Assembly (NCBI GenBank): GCA_026874595.1
Contig: CM049313.1
Coordinates: 39,832,659-39,896,658, forward strand
DNA length: 64,000 nucleotides
Source of the DNA: Sipunculus nudus
Taxonomy: Eukaryota > Annelida > Sipuncula > Golfingiida > Sipunculidae
Reading direction: 5' to 3'
The notes under the pieces were generated by a model that made no database searches, had not been told where the DNA came from, and worked only from the letters and a program-made list of their open reading frames with translations. How positions within the stretch are numbered: the stretch's first letter is position 1; each line of letters starts with the position of its first letter. The position numbers and the translations under genes are program-made. Positions 1 to 13,177 of the stretch are shown here, piece by piece.

Positions 1-4
1 TCAC

Positions 5-183
5 CTGAATAGTTCAACGTCGGAATCATACGTCAGGTTACAGTAGGGAAATTTCCACCTTTCCATGGTGTCTGATTTTATACCTGCACAATGCATTTGA
101 CATCGGAAATATGATAAAGACAGTAAATGTTCAGCACTCGTAATTTGCACAGGCGAAAGATTCATGGCCAGTTGTTTGTGCAA
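5..183 (-). CDS. Possible first/internal exon of a divergent gene (unrecognised)
   Basis: An open frame on the minus strand starts at an ATG at 183, has a second ATG a few codons later, and runs to a donor-like CAG|GTGA at the window edge. The translation has mixed, protein-like composition with a cluster of Cys and His (residues around FRCQMHC and FPYC), but I do not recognise a family. If real, it would be transcribed away from the CLC gene, with a shared promoter region at about 184-593. The open frame is only 60 codons, so chance is a serious alternative. Confidence 0.18.
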
Positions 184-593
184 TTCTACTGTGAAAACAG
201 AGATTCAGTGAGCCAGTCATTAAGGATATAAGACAAGCTATATGTGCAGTGATAAACGCGTAAACTAATACGCCGGGGTCGTCTACACATATACCTCTCA
301 ACGTCTTCACAACGGAAACGTAAGCTTCTATTGGCTGAATAAACGACCCAAGGCAGGTCAGTTATCATGAGATAACTAATCTAAGGCCTAAGTATGTTTC
401 TAAAGCTGTCCCAAGTGATGTGACACTGATATTATGGACGATGGCACCTTTTGCCCCGGGTCCAATGGTCACTTAAATTCATCTCAGCGCAAATCTTGAG
501 GAGATCGGCACTCTGCTTCCCGCCACAGGTCGTGTGACACGCGGGTCGTCTGCTGCTGTCGTCTGCAGGGTCAGTTGTTCCGACAGCCTCACC
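184..593 (+). promoter_or_regulatory. 5' flank and probable 5' UTR of CLC first exon 1A
   Basis: This stretch precedes the first CLC start codon. An in-frame TAA at 474-476 is followed by an open frame with no ATG until 594, so the segment just before 594 reads as 5' UTR. I see no convincing TATA box at a fixed distance. The transcription start cannot be placed from sequence alone. Confidence 0.35.
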
Positions 594-788
594 ATGGCTG
601 ATCAGACACAGAATGGAAAGCTGGCAGTCATTAGTGAGGATCCAAACAGTGCTGAAACAGCAGGAACAACGGCTGGATCAGAAAGACCGACACAGCTTAC
701 TATAGAGACTGAAAGCAAGACAAACGGGGTTACGTCAGAAGCGGAGGCCAAAAATGGCAAAGGTGACCTTACTCCCACAAGAGTCCGG
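594..788 (+). CDS. CLCN7-like: CLC alternative first coding exon 1A (65 codons)
   Basis: The ATG lies in a near-perfect ACCATGG context and is the first ATG after an in-frame TAA at 474-476. The exon ends at CGG|GTAGGT in phase 0, as the common exon at 19398 requires. It encodes a hydrophilic, Thr/Glu/Ser-rich cytosolic N-terminus starting MADQTQNGK, with no membrane segment and no [DE]xxxL[LI] sorting motif. Using it means an 18.6-kb first intron, or inclusion of 5' exons I cannot see. The evidence is start context, donor and phase; I recognise no homologue. Confidence 0.6.
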
Positions 789-1474
789 GTAGGTCATGAT
801 ACATAAGACACAGCACAAAAAAACCCTCTTACCCAGCCCCTATCACCAAAATTCAATATGAAATTACTTGTATATTTATTACTATTTTAAAAATTACTAT
901 AAAATCAACATATTTGGGTATGAAAAAAATAATTATTATTTTATTTCAAAATGAATGAGGTAAAATTCAAACAGAGCTTGTCGTAAATTTAAAAAAAAAA
1001 AAAAAAAAAACTGATTAATTGGATTATTCGTTCCAGCCTCATATTTATTTCCCCTATACCACGCCCCAAATATAAAGCTTAACTCTACTGTAAATAAATT
1101 AGTCACTTTGGAGAAAAAACTTTTGAGACACGTGTAAAAACTGACCATCATTATCATTTAAAGTCGGGCCAAGTCCGACAAAAAGCAGCTGAAAGAATCC
1201 ATGGGAAGTTCCGAAACAGATAAGTATACTGAATGTGAGGTTTAAGGTTAACTCTAAACAATCAAACCAAAAAGTGTTTAAGTTTTATCTTGTATCCCCA
1301 GTACATATGTATACCATCAAAATCTCGATCACATCTCCGCCCACTTTACGATCGTAAGGTTCTGAAAGGAACAACGCTATAGGGCTCAGGGAGTTTGGTG
1401 CAGGGCATTCCTGGATGGCTTGTGAAGAATGTTTTTCTCCCGTACAATAAGGATCCAATTGTCCGACATTAATT

Positions 1475-1516
<42 letters not shown>

Positions 1517-4500
1517 TATGATGTCAGATCTTTCCAATTGTCTGCCATTAATTAACAATATTTTTTCAAAATAAGATTTCATGTATATAATAGTTGATAT
1601 ATATTTATTCACGTAATAATGGTTATACTTTGTACCTAGGGCTTTTGTATTGTGAAATCGGGAAAATGGAACCCTCGGAGAAACACTGAAAAGGGGGAAA
1701 TCGCTAATTTTGCAGCCTCGAATATGAAGCCAACCACATTATATATCAATGTAGGAACATAAAGCAAATCATTGCCAAAGACTTATCTAGCAACATCAAA
1801 TAATAAAGATATATTAATTGAGCTTGTTATACATATATTTTTATTATGTCTCAGGAGATTACTAAACAATATTATCAGAACAGGATCAATTGGTAGGTCT
1901 TATATATTTAAAACTAATATTGAATACTTCCCCGCTTTGTTTCAAAAAGGGATATTACGCAAACAGTTGTCATATATAAAATGCCCTCATGTTTGGAATA
2001 TATGTATCACCAGCGCAAGTTGACGGCAAAACAAAATGTAGATTGCTTCCGTTCACATATATATTATAGTACATTTCTATAATAGTTGACTGGGTAAATA
2101 TGGTCTTTGCTTCCCACTCGTCTAGTAGTGCTATTTTTGCCCAGTCCAAGAACTCCCTTTTTTTAATTTACTTGGTGACTGTTTGTAGAATGGGCGTTAT
2201 CATCACAGGACCATTGACATCTCACTGCCCTGTCAACCCGCGCATTCCCACGTCACCTAAACGAATTTAAGTTCCTCTGAAGATGTGAAGTATGTGTTCT
2301 ACTTTACATGTCAGGTGTCACCCATCACCGTTTATACAGAATAAACATCCGTCAAAAATGTTGAAATATGTTTCAAGTGTGTCATATTTCATTGTTACCT
2401 AAACTGAACATCTTGTCGTGATTTCTTTAGCAAAACACTCAAAGAGCAACTCATTATCAACTGGCCGGTCAGCGGGAGATTGTTTAGTAATACTTGTCTG
2501 TGATAAAAAGGTCAAAAGTCATTTAATGATATGTAATTCATTGTGTACTACGTACCACCTGGGATTTATTGCCAGCGTAAGTACCTTCAGGACCAAAATT
2601 AACATTTTTTATTATTCCCTTAAAGTTCAAGCCGTGAATTTTTTATAACTTTTTTTTTATAAAACAACAATTACTCAGGTTTGATGTGTTGTACAGCGGT
2701 TAATTTCTATTCATAATATGCATCATAATTTTTGTGGCCAGGGTCAGCACAGTATAGTGCTGAATTCCACTGGGTTGGTCCCTACCCCCTGGCCGTTGAA
2801 CCATGTCGATACATACTAATAGTACTATTATGTTGATAGCTGCATAAAAGTTATAATGATATGTAATACAATGTGTACTACGTACCACCCGCTGATGTAA
2901 AGAGAGATACAAAATACTAAATGAACGTTCCGGGCTACCAATCAGGGCCTTTGTTGATTACGATGCGACATTCCTGTGGTTGATATTAAGTTATCTTTCC
3001 GTCATATATAATCTACAATATTGATTTAAATTAAACCACTTAACACAAACATGCGCGGGAACACACATTTTTTAGCCGAGCCTGTCATTTTCCGATACAA
3101 GGTGTTCTTATGCACGCGAAAATTTTAAATGTATTTTTCTAGATCAAATAGTCACATGGTACCATCAGTATACACTGCATATCGCGCGGGATGCAGACTG
3201 TTATCTATGGAACCATACATGAAATGCGATGGTCTTATCATTGATCAGCTTCCAGAAGGGATTTAGTGTCAGGTTAAGTAGCTGCGGGGCCAAAATTAAC
3301 AAAATTTTTATTGGTCCCTTAAAGGTCAAGCCGTGATTTTTTTAGAAATTTTTTAAAACAACAATTACTCAGGTTTGGTTTGTTGTACAGCAGGAAATTT
3401 GACTGTTTTTCTGAAATGGATCCAGAAGACAATAAACGGGCAAGCTACCCCCGCCCTCACCCTGCCACCCCTTCTTACATAGTTCAGTATAGGTTAATTT
3501 CTATTCATAAGATGGATCATAATTTTTGTGGCTAGGGGGAGCACAGTATAGTGCTGAATTTCATAGGGATGGACTCGACCCCCCGGCCGTTGTACCATGG
3601 TCGTTACTTTTATGTTGATAGTTGCATAGTTAAAGAGGTCAAAAGTCATTTAATGATATGTAATACATTGTGTACTATACGTACCACCTGCTGATGTAAA
3701 GAGTTATACAAAATTCTAAATGTAGGTTCCAGGCTACCAGTCAGGGCATTTGTTGATTATGGTGCGACATTCCTCCGGTTAATATAAAGATATCTTTCCG
3801 TCATATATCTAAAATATTGATTTACATTAAAACGCTTCACACAAACATGCGCATGAGCACACATTTTTTTTCTGAGCCTGTCATTTTCCTTAAAAAGGTG
3901 TTTTTTATCGGCGGAATTTAAAATGTTCTTTAATAGATAAAAAAAGTAACATGGTACCATCAGTATACACTGCATACCGCGCGGGATACAGACTGTTATC
4001 TATGGAACCATACATGAAATGCGATGGCCTTATCATTGATCAGCTTCCAGAAGGGATTTAGTGTCAGGTTAAGGAGCTGCGGGGCCAAAATTAACAACAT
4101 TTTTATTGGTCCCTTAATTTTCAAGCCGTGAATTTTTTAGATTTTTTTAAACAACCATTACTCAGGTTCGATTTGTTGTACAGCAGGAAATTTGACTGTT
4201 TTTCAGAAACGGATCCAGAAGACAATAAACGGGCCAGGTACCACCGCCCTCACCCTGCCACCCCTTCTAACATAGTTCAGTATAGGTTAATTTCGATTCA
4301 TAAGTTGCATAGTTAAAGAGGTCAAAAGTCATTTAATGATATGTAATACATTGTGTACTACGTACCACCTGCTGATGTAAAGAGTTATACAAAATTCTAA
4401 ATGTAGGTTCCGGGCTACCAGTCAGGGCCTTTGTTGATTATGGTGCGACATTCCTCCGATTCCAATCTATAGAAAGGATTTTTTACTTGTTTTCGGAAAA

Positions 4501-7500
4501 AAAAAATAAACTTCATGTGCCATAGACGTGGTAAATAAGAACAAAAAATAATCCACATTGAGAGTGGGTCCAGTAATGTCTAAAGCATTTTGGGGTTAAA
4601 ACCGCATGTAATAATAGCAGGGGTTAGGTCAGCTGGGTTAAGTTCAGGTCAAATAAGTCATGATTCACTGTAAAAGTATATTGTAAAAGACAAGGGTGGA
4701 CGTGGATCGTGCTGTGAGAAAATGAATATTTTTTCGACAGGTTTCTAAAGTGCAGTCTTGAAACAACAGTAATTTTCATTTGGCCAAATCTACCTTGCCA
4801 CCATCTGGATCAGATAAAAGTTCTGTTCAAGTGAATACTTTCTCCAGTACTTACATGAAAAAAACCCAATATTTTTTAACAAGATAAAAAAAGAATCATT
4901 GCCTTTATTGTCTCATTTCATAAATATGTCATTAAAAACAAGAGTTATAATTAACAGACAGTGCAATTAATGATTGATTCCTGGGTATGCTTATTTTGTG
5001 CGCCATACACATAGAGTAAAGAAAATGCCGACTAGGATCTAATATATTTAAATATGCTGGACGCAAGTTCATTTTTTATTCCAAAGGTTCATTAGCAATG
5101 CAAAGAGTGACATAAATGTAGTATTTACTTTCATAATGCAAGTTAAAACAAATGTTGGTAATCCCACATTATAAATCAAGGGGTTGTAATCTGCGACAAG
5201 AGTTGAATTATTAAATGTATGGTAGTTTTCTTATTTAACAAGAAATATAAAAGAAACGGTTATTTTTAATCTAGTTGGATATCTTGTTTTAAGAAATAAA
5301 AGTAAATGTGGTCTGTTAGACCTGCATGTTTAATCCACAATGAGAATAATTATTCAATCTATAGTGTAAAAGGGTCCATGGATGCAAAGACAGAATCAGG
5401 AAACGCTTTAAAACACTATGTCTTGCAGTTCTTTATAGTTTGCATGTATACATAATTTTGTTATGTAAACTAAGGATGGCACACCTGATGATCTGTTGTT
5501 GTAATAACAATATAAGATTCAGTGACACTGCATATATGATAAGATTTTTTTTTTTTAAACAAGTTTCAATTAAAATCATATTCGTTTTTCTATACTTTGC
5601 CCAATTAAAATCTCTTGAAGAAATAGAGATACCAATTATATCGACATCCGACCTATAATGCCCATCTAGGATTTTGTATGTGTGCAAAATGGCAGCCCTA
5701 TGCGCTTGATTAACTGGGAGAAATAAGGGAGAGGTTTCGATAAGCGAGGTTTGATTGACACGAATGTACACCGAGGAAAGTGTCCACGGAGAACCTATCT
5801 GCTCAGAGAGATTTTGGTGGCAAGGGGGCCTGTATCGGCAATATAAGGGTGGAATAACGTTTTCTTTGGACCAAGCCCAAATTCTCAACTAATTTATTCT
5901 CGACGCATTTATTATCAACGAAATGATATTAAAACAACAAATAAAATATTCAGCGAGCAACGAAGCAAAATGAGGTAAGTATAATGGCAATTGGGCTTAA
6001 AAAAATCAACATATTTACGTTTTATATAATAAAGCTGATAAAGCAGGCATGCTAAAGCTTTTGTTCCTAGGAATCGATATAAAAATCATCAAAATCGGAC
6101 AAATGTTTTGTGTTCAAAAGCCTGGTCTCATAGAGGTCATTGCTGCAATGGCAGCCAGCTTGAAAAATCGCCGCCATCTTGAAATTAGTTCTAGTGAACG
6201 CTTTTTTTTTAATGAAACAGATAGGCCTCGGTCCCTTGGAAATACACATACCAAACTTGGTACTTGTATCACCAGCTGGAGTATTTACACTTATCTGCCG
6301 GTCTCGTCCACCTACTTTTGTTTTCTTGGTTCTTTGTTTATTGACAAAGCGGTATACATCTGACATGAAGATTACAATTCCATTGGGGCCGATTCTGACA
6401 GCCTGGAGAGGGTGTATATCATGCTTGACAGATAACCTGTCAATCATCCATGCCTCGCACCCAGTCACATGACTATCTGACCTTGACCTCTACATCACTA
6501 AACTGTCCCTTGGGCGCCATCCGTCGTTGCGTACACAGGATTTAATCGTTAAATCTGACATGGCCAGTGAACTGCATAAAACTGAGCTTATTGATAACCG
6601 AAATCTTATTTTAAAAAAAAACAAGGTTTTTTTTTTTTCACTGCATAACATACGTTACAATTACGAGCAATACCGATGAAATAAACGACGCTCTTTTTAA
6701 CAAATGATTAATTATTAAGATAAGTATTTATTTAAAGAATGAAACTGCCGCAAATTTAAGGATTTATTTATCGATATGATTTCGAAACATTAGGACACGT
6801 GCTCAAAATTAATATCACAAAACCTCTGGCATTCAGATGATAACTGACCATAAATATTGGCAACGAAGATAAATCATTAAGAGGCGGCCTTTGGAATTCC
6901 CGTCATTCACCTGTGGAGTTATAACCTGCGTATTATTTATCTTATGTCTCATTTATGATATACCTAGCTTGCATATAAAAAAAGACTTGTAGAGTTTAAC
7001 ATCTTTCCAAACATTGCTAAACGATATTTATGGCTGCTGGAGGTTTCAACAATTTAAAATATAGCAAACAGTCAGAACTTTTTAATTTTAGCAATTATAA
7101 GGTATTACTTTTAACCATGTTTTATTTACCATGAGTGTTTGGTGGTTTGTAACTAGACTGTACTACTCTAAAGCCACGCAGTTAACTAATATTGCTCGAG
7201 TTTTCTTGTTTACTCCTATAGATAATGTATATGTTGGGCTAAATGTCTCTGCAGGCATGAAGTAATCGGACTTAAAAACGCAGGCCAAGCAAATAAGACT
7301 TGACTTAAAAAGTAATAAGAAAATATTAATAATGATGGGATTGTAAATCTTAGAAATAAAAATCAGAAAGTGCTAAGTGTTTGTGCCTAAGATGTTAATA
7401 AAGGTGAAATAAGTGAAAGCTTCTGCTCACTTGTCTGTTTTACACCAGAGCAAGACAGACCGTGACACTTTACACAAGCAGTCTCTCATTTAAATGGTAA

Positions 7501-10500
7501 GGATATCCAATGAACTATACATGAGCATTCAAAGAATGTTGTGATTGCATAATATTTATATAAAAAATCAACCCATTTGTAACTTTAACGTTTTCGTTTG
7601 CTCCCGGGAAAGGTGTATGTGGAATACATGTGATTATATTTGGGCGTTTTGTAGTTTCGCAAATTTGAAAACGTCATAAATATTAAGCCACAGTACATTA
7701 ACCTGTCAATTCACATCACGTGGCTTTATGATATGATAACTTATTGATGTTGATGCGCTCACTCAAGTACTCGAATTGTTACACTGGGGTCAGTCGGGGC
7801 GGGACGGTAGGCTAATGACTCGGACAAAAACAGGTTTTGATATCTAATAAACCGTGTTAGGACAATTGTGTATCCTGGCGTGGTCAACTGAGGACAGCTG
7901 GTGTTCCTGTTGATAACAGCCCGGAGAGGGCAAGATTGATCTACTTTCTCGGGACACAGGGTGGCCGGCTGTGACGGGGACAGTGGGTGTCACGGTTTTT
8001 CCGGACCCATAGGGGGATAATTCTAACCCGACTTCCGTAAAAATGGACAACTCTGACGAGGTATTCGCCAATCATGATAGCAAGGAACCCATAAAAAATG
8101 GACAAAGGAAACTTAAATACAGTGTTTCGGTGAGTCAGATGAAATTTTATTTTAATATTTGTATGTTAATTGATGTCTTGAGGTGCATGCATCACTTGAT
8201 ATTGCTCAATATGAATAAAAATGTGTTAGAAAATGATCAAAACTAGGAATGTTATTATAATTTTGAATTCTGCACTCATTTATTCGTTTAGCTTTTAAAT
8301 GCAATCCGGTACATAGGTCAGCAGAAGAATGATGTATCTGCTGTTATGTGTACTTTTAGCGCTATATCGTTCCTTTGACATTACGACCAGATTACTGGCT
8401 GTCAGAGTGCCTTTACATCTAGGTCAGAGGAACGCACTATAAGGTCCCATGAGGATGCATATATTTTCGTCATTTATGACAACGCCTCCTGGCCTACAGG
8501 TACACTGTCAATGGACATAACCGGACTAATCGTTAGCATTTTTTGTGTACTTACTATAAAAATACCAAACATGAGCGAGAACAGCTCCGTTTAAACTAAG
8601 CATATTGGTTAACCCCTCCGCATGTTTTTTTTTAGTTTCTGATCGCATGAATACAGGCATGGCTCGCAGGGGTTATTGAACACACCCAACTGGTACGCAA
8701 TACAGGAGATGCTCCTTACCACAGAGACGGGGTTTCAGTTTGGGTTGTCAGATCACATGTATTCTCTTGTAATAATTCATCATTCGTAGCATAATAATAA
8801 GATTATGGGCTGTTTACCACAATATGGATGCAACATGATGAAAGAACACTGCGATGGATTCCCCGATATTGCTTGTATCAGGACTCAAGTAGGCCTCTAG
8901 CCCAATTATCATTGCCTACTGAATCGGGTTATCACGGCTAGTGAACTTTAAACATATTCTTTTTATTATCTACATATAAAAAAATCTCGTTCTATTGATT
9001 TATGACAGTGGAACAGAACACCATGATTCACTGATTCAATGTATGCGACTTTAATCAGTATTTGCCTTTTGATTTCCAAAAGCCCTTTGACCTAGTCTTC
9101 ACCAAAGATCAATTCGCCACAGGGTAACGGTGCGTGAAGGCACGGGACTTTAAGGTCAGGACCGTGTACGTTAAGGATACACGAGGAAATCACGGGGTCT
9201 AACGCTGGACAAACAAATCACTGGTCGATACCTTAACCTGATAAGGGCTTTGTCTCTCTATCATGTCGGTCAGCAAACAAACACTGGGATCTTTACAATA
9301 TCCTCCTTCGGGTCACGCCGATTAGAAACAGTCCAGTGGACGAATATAGCTTACTCACAATAAGCGACAGTTTAACTTCCAATATACGAAAATTGACTAA
9401 CTTCATGACGTGAACTAAATCAATCCATAAACAAATAAACAAAAACGACCATAAATACACGATATTTTTAATTTTGATGGCGTTCGTTTATTAAATTAAG
9501 ATTTCAATGCACCCCCTATGTGGCCCGTCTCTGACCCGGGCCACAAAGGGGGTGCTTATTTTGCAATATCAGGCATTTTTAAAAAGAAAACTTCCAGGTC
9601 AGTTCTGTTACTGTCGAAATGGTTTTTGAAACCGTTTGGGTGATTATAAAATATAATGTTTGTTTTTGTTATGAGATTTTATTTTGAAATTAGGTTTTAG
9701 ACCCTTATTCCTTTAAAAAATATTAACAAATTGTACGCTTCGGTCATGTTAAATTCTTGAAGGACCGGTTGGAAATAGATTAAGGACTGAATGGACCACT
9801 CTGGCTATTAAGACTGGTACCTTATATCACAATGTCGTTTTATGGTCCATTCACTGCCATCTATAAACGCTTACTGACAAGAAATTTACCTAAAATTTAC
9901 GTCAATGTGATCAGTGATCAAGTTATTGCGGTCATTAATCTATGCATACTACAGTCTGAATTCAGTCGATAGATAACTTGGTCGAGTTGGTCGGGTATTT
10001 GCCGAGATCTCGTGGGGTGAGATTTATGAGATACTCGAGAGATAAGAACACTTCATTCATTTATTGGTACTAGACTCTTGCACGCCCTGCTGTAGACCGG
10101 TACCCTGACTCTTTTTCCCCTATTCTATCCTCCTCGAAATAAATACAATTCTTCCGCCAGAGGTCGCTTCTAGTCCGATTCTGCGCAGTGTGATACCGAT
10201 ACGTTATATACACGGTAACCATTCATTCCTGCTGCACCACGAGCATGCGCACTACCCGTAATGGTCGTCTGCCATGTTAGGGTACAGTGAGCCAGCACTT
10301 AGGGCATTCTTAAAATAAACCAAATACATGTAAGGTACAGTAACCTCGCTTTTATACGAAATAGGGGTTCACTTTTACCACCTGAGATAACAAAATATGT
10401 TTGTTCATTGGTGATATATCGATTCCCGAAAACTCAGTGCCCTTCGTCGTCGACAGGTAGCGCCAGAAGGATGGGAAAGGTCTATGATTTAGAATGATGC

Positions 10501-13141
10501 TTTGGCCGAAGTGAGTAATTGGTCAATAATTCTAATATGGTCAAGACTTTGAAGTTGAATAATAGCTTATTTGGAAGTTAAAATTTTTTAAAGGATTTGA
10601 ATTTTATTTGACAGATATTTTATTCAAATTTGTATTCGGTTGCAAGGTAAATGACGGTCTGGAAGCGCTATTTTTTTTGTTTGATATTGACCCCGACCAA
10701 CACTCGTACAAGATAAACATTTTGTTTAAAAAAATATTGAGGTCAGGATAGCACTCAACAGAGCGCATACCTCCGCCAAGGTAGAACAATCATACTGGGT
10801 CCGCCTCTTTATCTGTCTCCGCACCAATCCAAGTTCAAGAAAAAAGCAAGGAAATTAGTACATCTCTGTTTACAATTCGAACAAAAAAATTCTTGACAAT
10901 CAGCCCTTTGTGTGTTCTGTTAAGAAGTATAGGATTTTATGCAGTTTAATCGAAAGTGTCACGGAAAAAAACTTGCCAAGTTAAAAGTCCAGCAGGTACA
11001 GGCAAGATATGTTATGTCTTTAGGCGATTTCCAACAAGCTGTAGAAATGTCTTAATGATTTCGTGATCGGAAAATGGAATCTTATTCCAAAATCTAATTA
11101 TACATATAGTTCTCAGGTACCCAGATATTATACGTGCTACTATTTTTAATTAATTAATGACTTTCTACTAGAAAGTGTCATAAAAACAAATATTTCCATC
11201 TTAGAATACCAAATTATAAAAATATAATTACTTTACATATATCTAAAAATAATAAGGCAGCTTTAATTATAGAAAGAATATTTATAGAAAAAATCATAGA
11301 AAAAAAGTATTTTTTTAAATCAATATTCTTACACCTAACATATATCAAAAGAATGTATAATATTAATATATTAACTTTAAGTAATTATTTTAAGGTCTTA
11401 ATAAAACATGACTCTTTATTTGGCGTAAATTATAGTTAGTTCCGTCACGTATAAATATTTAATTTTTGTTGTGTTCTTTTAAAATATGTTAAATGTCTGA
11501 ATGAGTATTTTTATATTATGATAAACTATTTCATCCCATATAGGTTGAGCGGACAGCAGGCCAGAGACATATATGAACAAACAAATAAAAATATATTTCT
11601 TTCCATATCATATAGAACCTAGGCTACAGTAATCTGAAACCGTTATTTAAATTAAAAAATAAATCATGCGAGTGTCGAACATACATATCATTGTTTATTT
11701 TGCACAGTTGCATTAAACATCCACAGCAAATAATTAACTGCTGGTCCTGTGGAGAAGAAATCGAGCCATAATTTGTCTAAATTTTCAGCAATATTTTACT
11801 TTCAGTCAGTTAAGATAAAGATGAGAAGGGGGTTTTGTTTCTCATGATCCCCTGGTTCTATATTTTGGCTCAAGTTCTCCCTTGTAGCCCAGGATGTCTG
11901 GCTGCTTTAATACAGCACTGCTCAGAACTCTTTAATGCTTCAATATTTTTTCAAAGTGAAATAAACAATGCAAATTAAACAATGCAAACAAAGAACAGTT
12001 ATCACTTGTTCTTTCTGTCACTGGTTCAAGCATGTGTACATTCTGTGATGTAGAATATTTCGATATCATAAACTATATGCGAACAATAGACTGTTGAGAT
12101 TCTGTCAAAACTGTTGTCGAGAGCTGACATGAGATCTGCATTGAAGTAGCTCTAAGCCCTGCCAGTGAATCAATTGTTTTATAATTTACATTGAATTGCT
12201 GCCACACTGACAGATGATAACGGATGTCAGCCTGAGTGCCGCAGTCACTGGCCGCCACGTGCTTGTCCATTGTTCTTGTACACACATTCAAACATGTCGG
12301 ACTGCAAAGGTCGGACAGACGCTAGAATCTCCACTTGAGGTTTTCTCCTACGCTCTCAGCCTAAGATTAACCAAGAGCTCTGTCTAGGTCTGACTGTCTA
12401 TGTAGATAATGAATGAAAAGTCTTAAAATTGCAGACTTTATTTAAAGTTTGTCCGTAGTCTATTGTTAAAAAGGTTAAAATTAATTAACGATGCGTCTCC
12501 GGATCGACTACTTCAAATTATTTTAACATTATTTGTTTGAAAGCCCAAAAGCGGAAATGAACATTTATAAAAGATACGTTTTTACTTTTAAAATTAAATT
12601 TAACATGGCATCACTTGTGATACGACACATCTTGCGAACAGTTCGTCAGCAGTTCACTCAGCAATGTCTTTGTTATTTAAATGCTTAATTAAAAAAATAG
12701 GGTAGGACCATTGCCTGTTGGTGGCACCGTCTATTGAATGAGAATGATGATATCTATATGATAAGAATAATATGTTAGGCCAAAAAAAGTATGGTTTTCA
12801 GGTACTTTTTTTACCTTTTTTGTATGTTAAAAACTTGTTTCGATAAAATTACATATGATCAGGGAAAAGAATGATAATTACAAAATTTGTTTTCTAAATA
12901 GGTAAAAGAACTACATAACCACTAGAATACGCCCTACTCCTGACTATTTAGAGAATAAGATTCCTTAACACACGCATGATTAGTTTATCATTGTTTCAGA
13001 CTCAATATGATGAAAACCACAGTTTAAAAAATTACACTGGATGTAAAGAACAGATGGATGGATGGAGAACAATACAGAGCGACTAAATATTTTTATAAAG
13101 TTTTATATATTACGTCGTTTATGAGTATTTGCGAGCGAGCG

Positions 13142-13177
<36 letters not shown>

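Noticed and set aside
534-593. Extending exon 1A upstream to GTG at 534
   Set aside because: Eukaryotic initiation at GTG is unlikely, whereas the ATG at 594 has an ACCATGG context.
6067-6468. 133-codon minus-strand frame as a gene
   Set aside because: Overlaps an open plus-strand frame, lacks family similarity and looks like a dispersed repeat.
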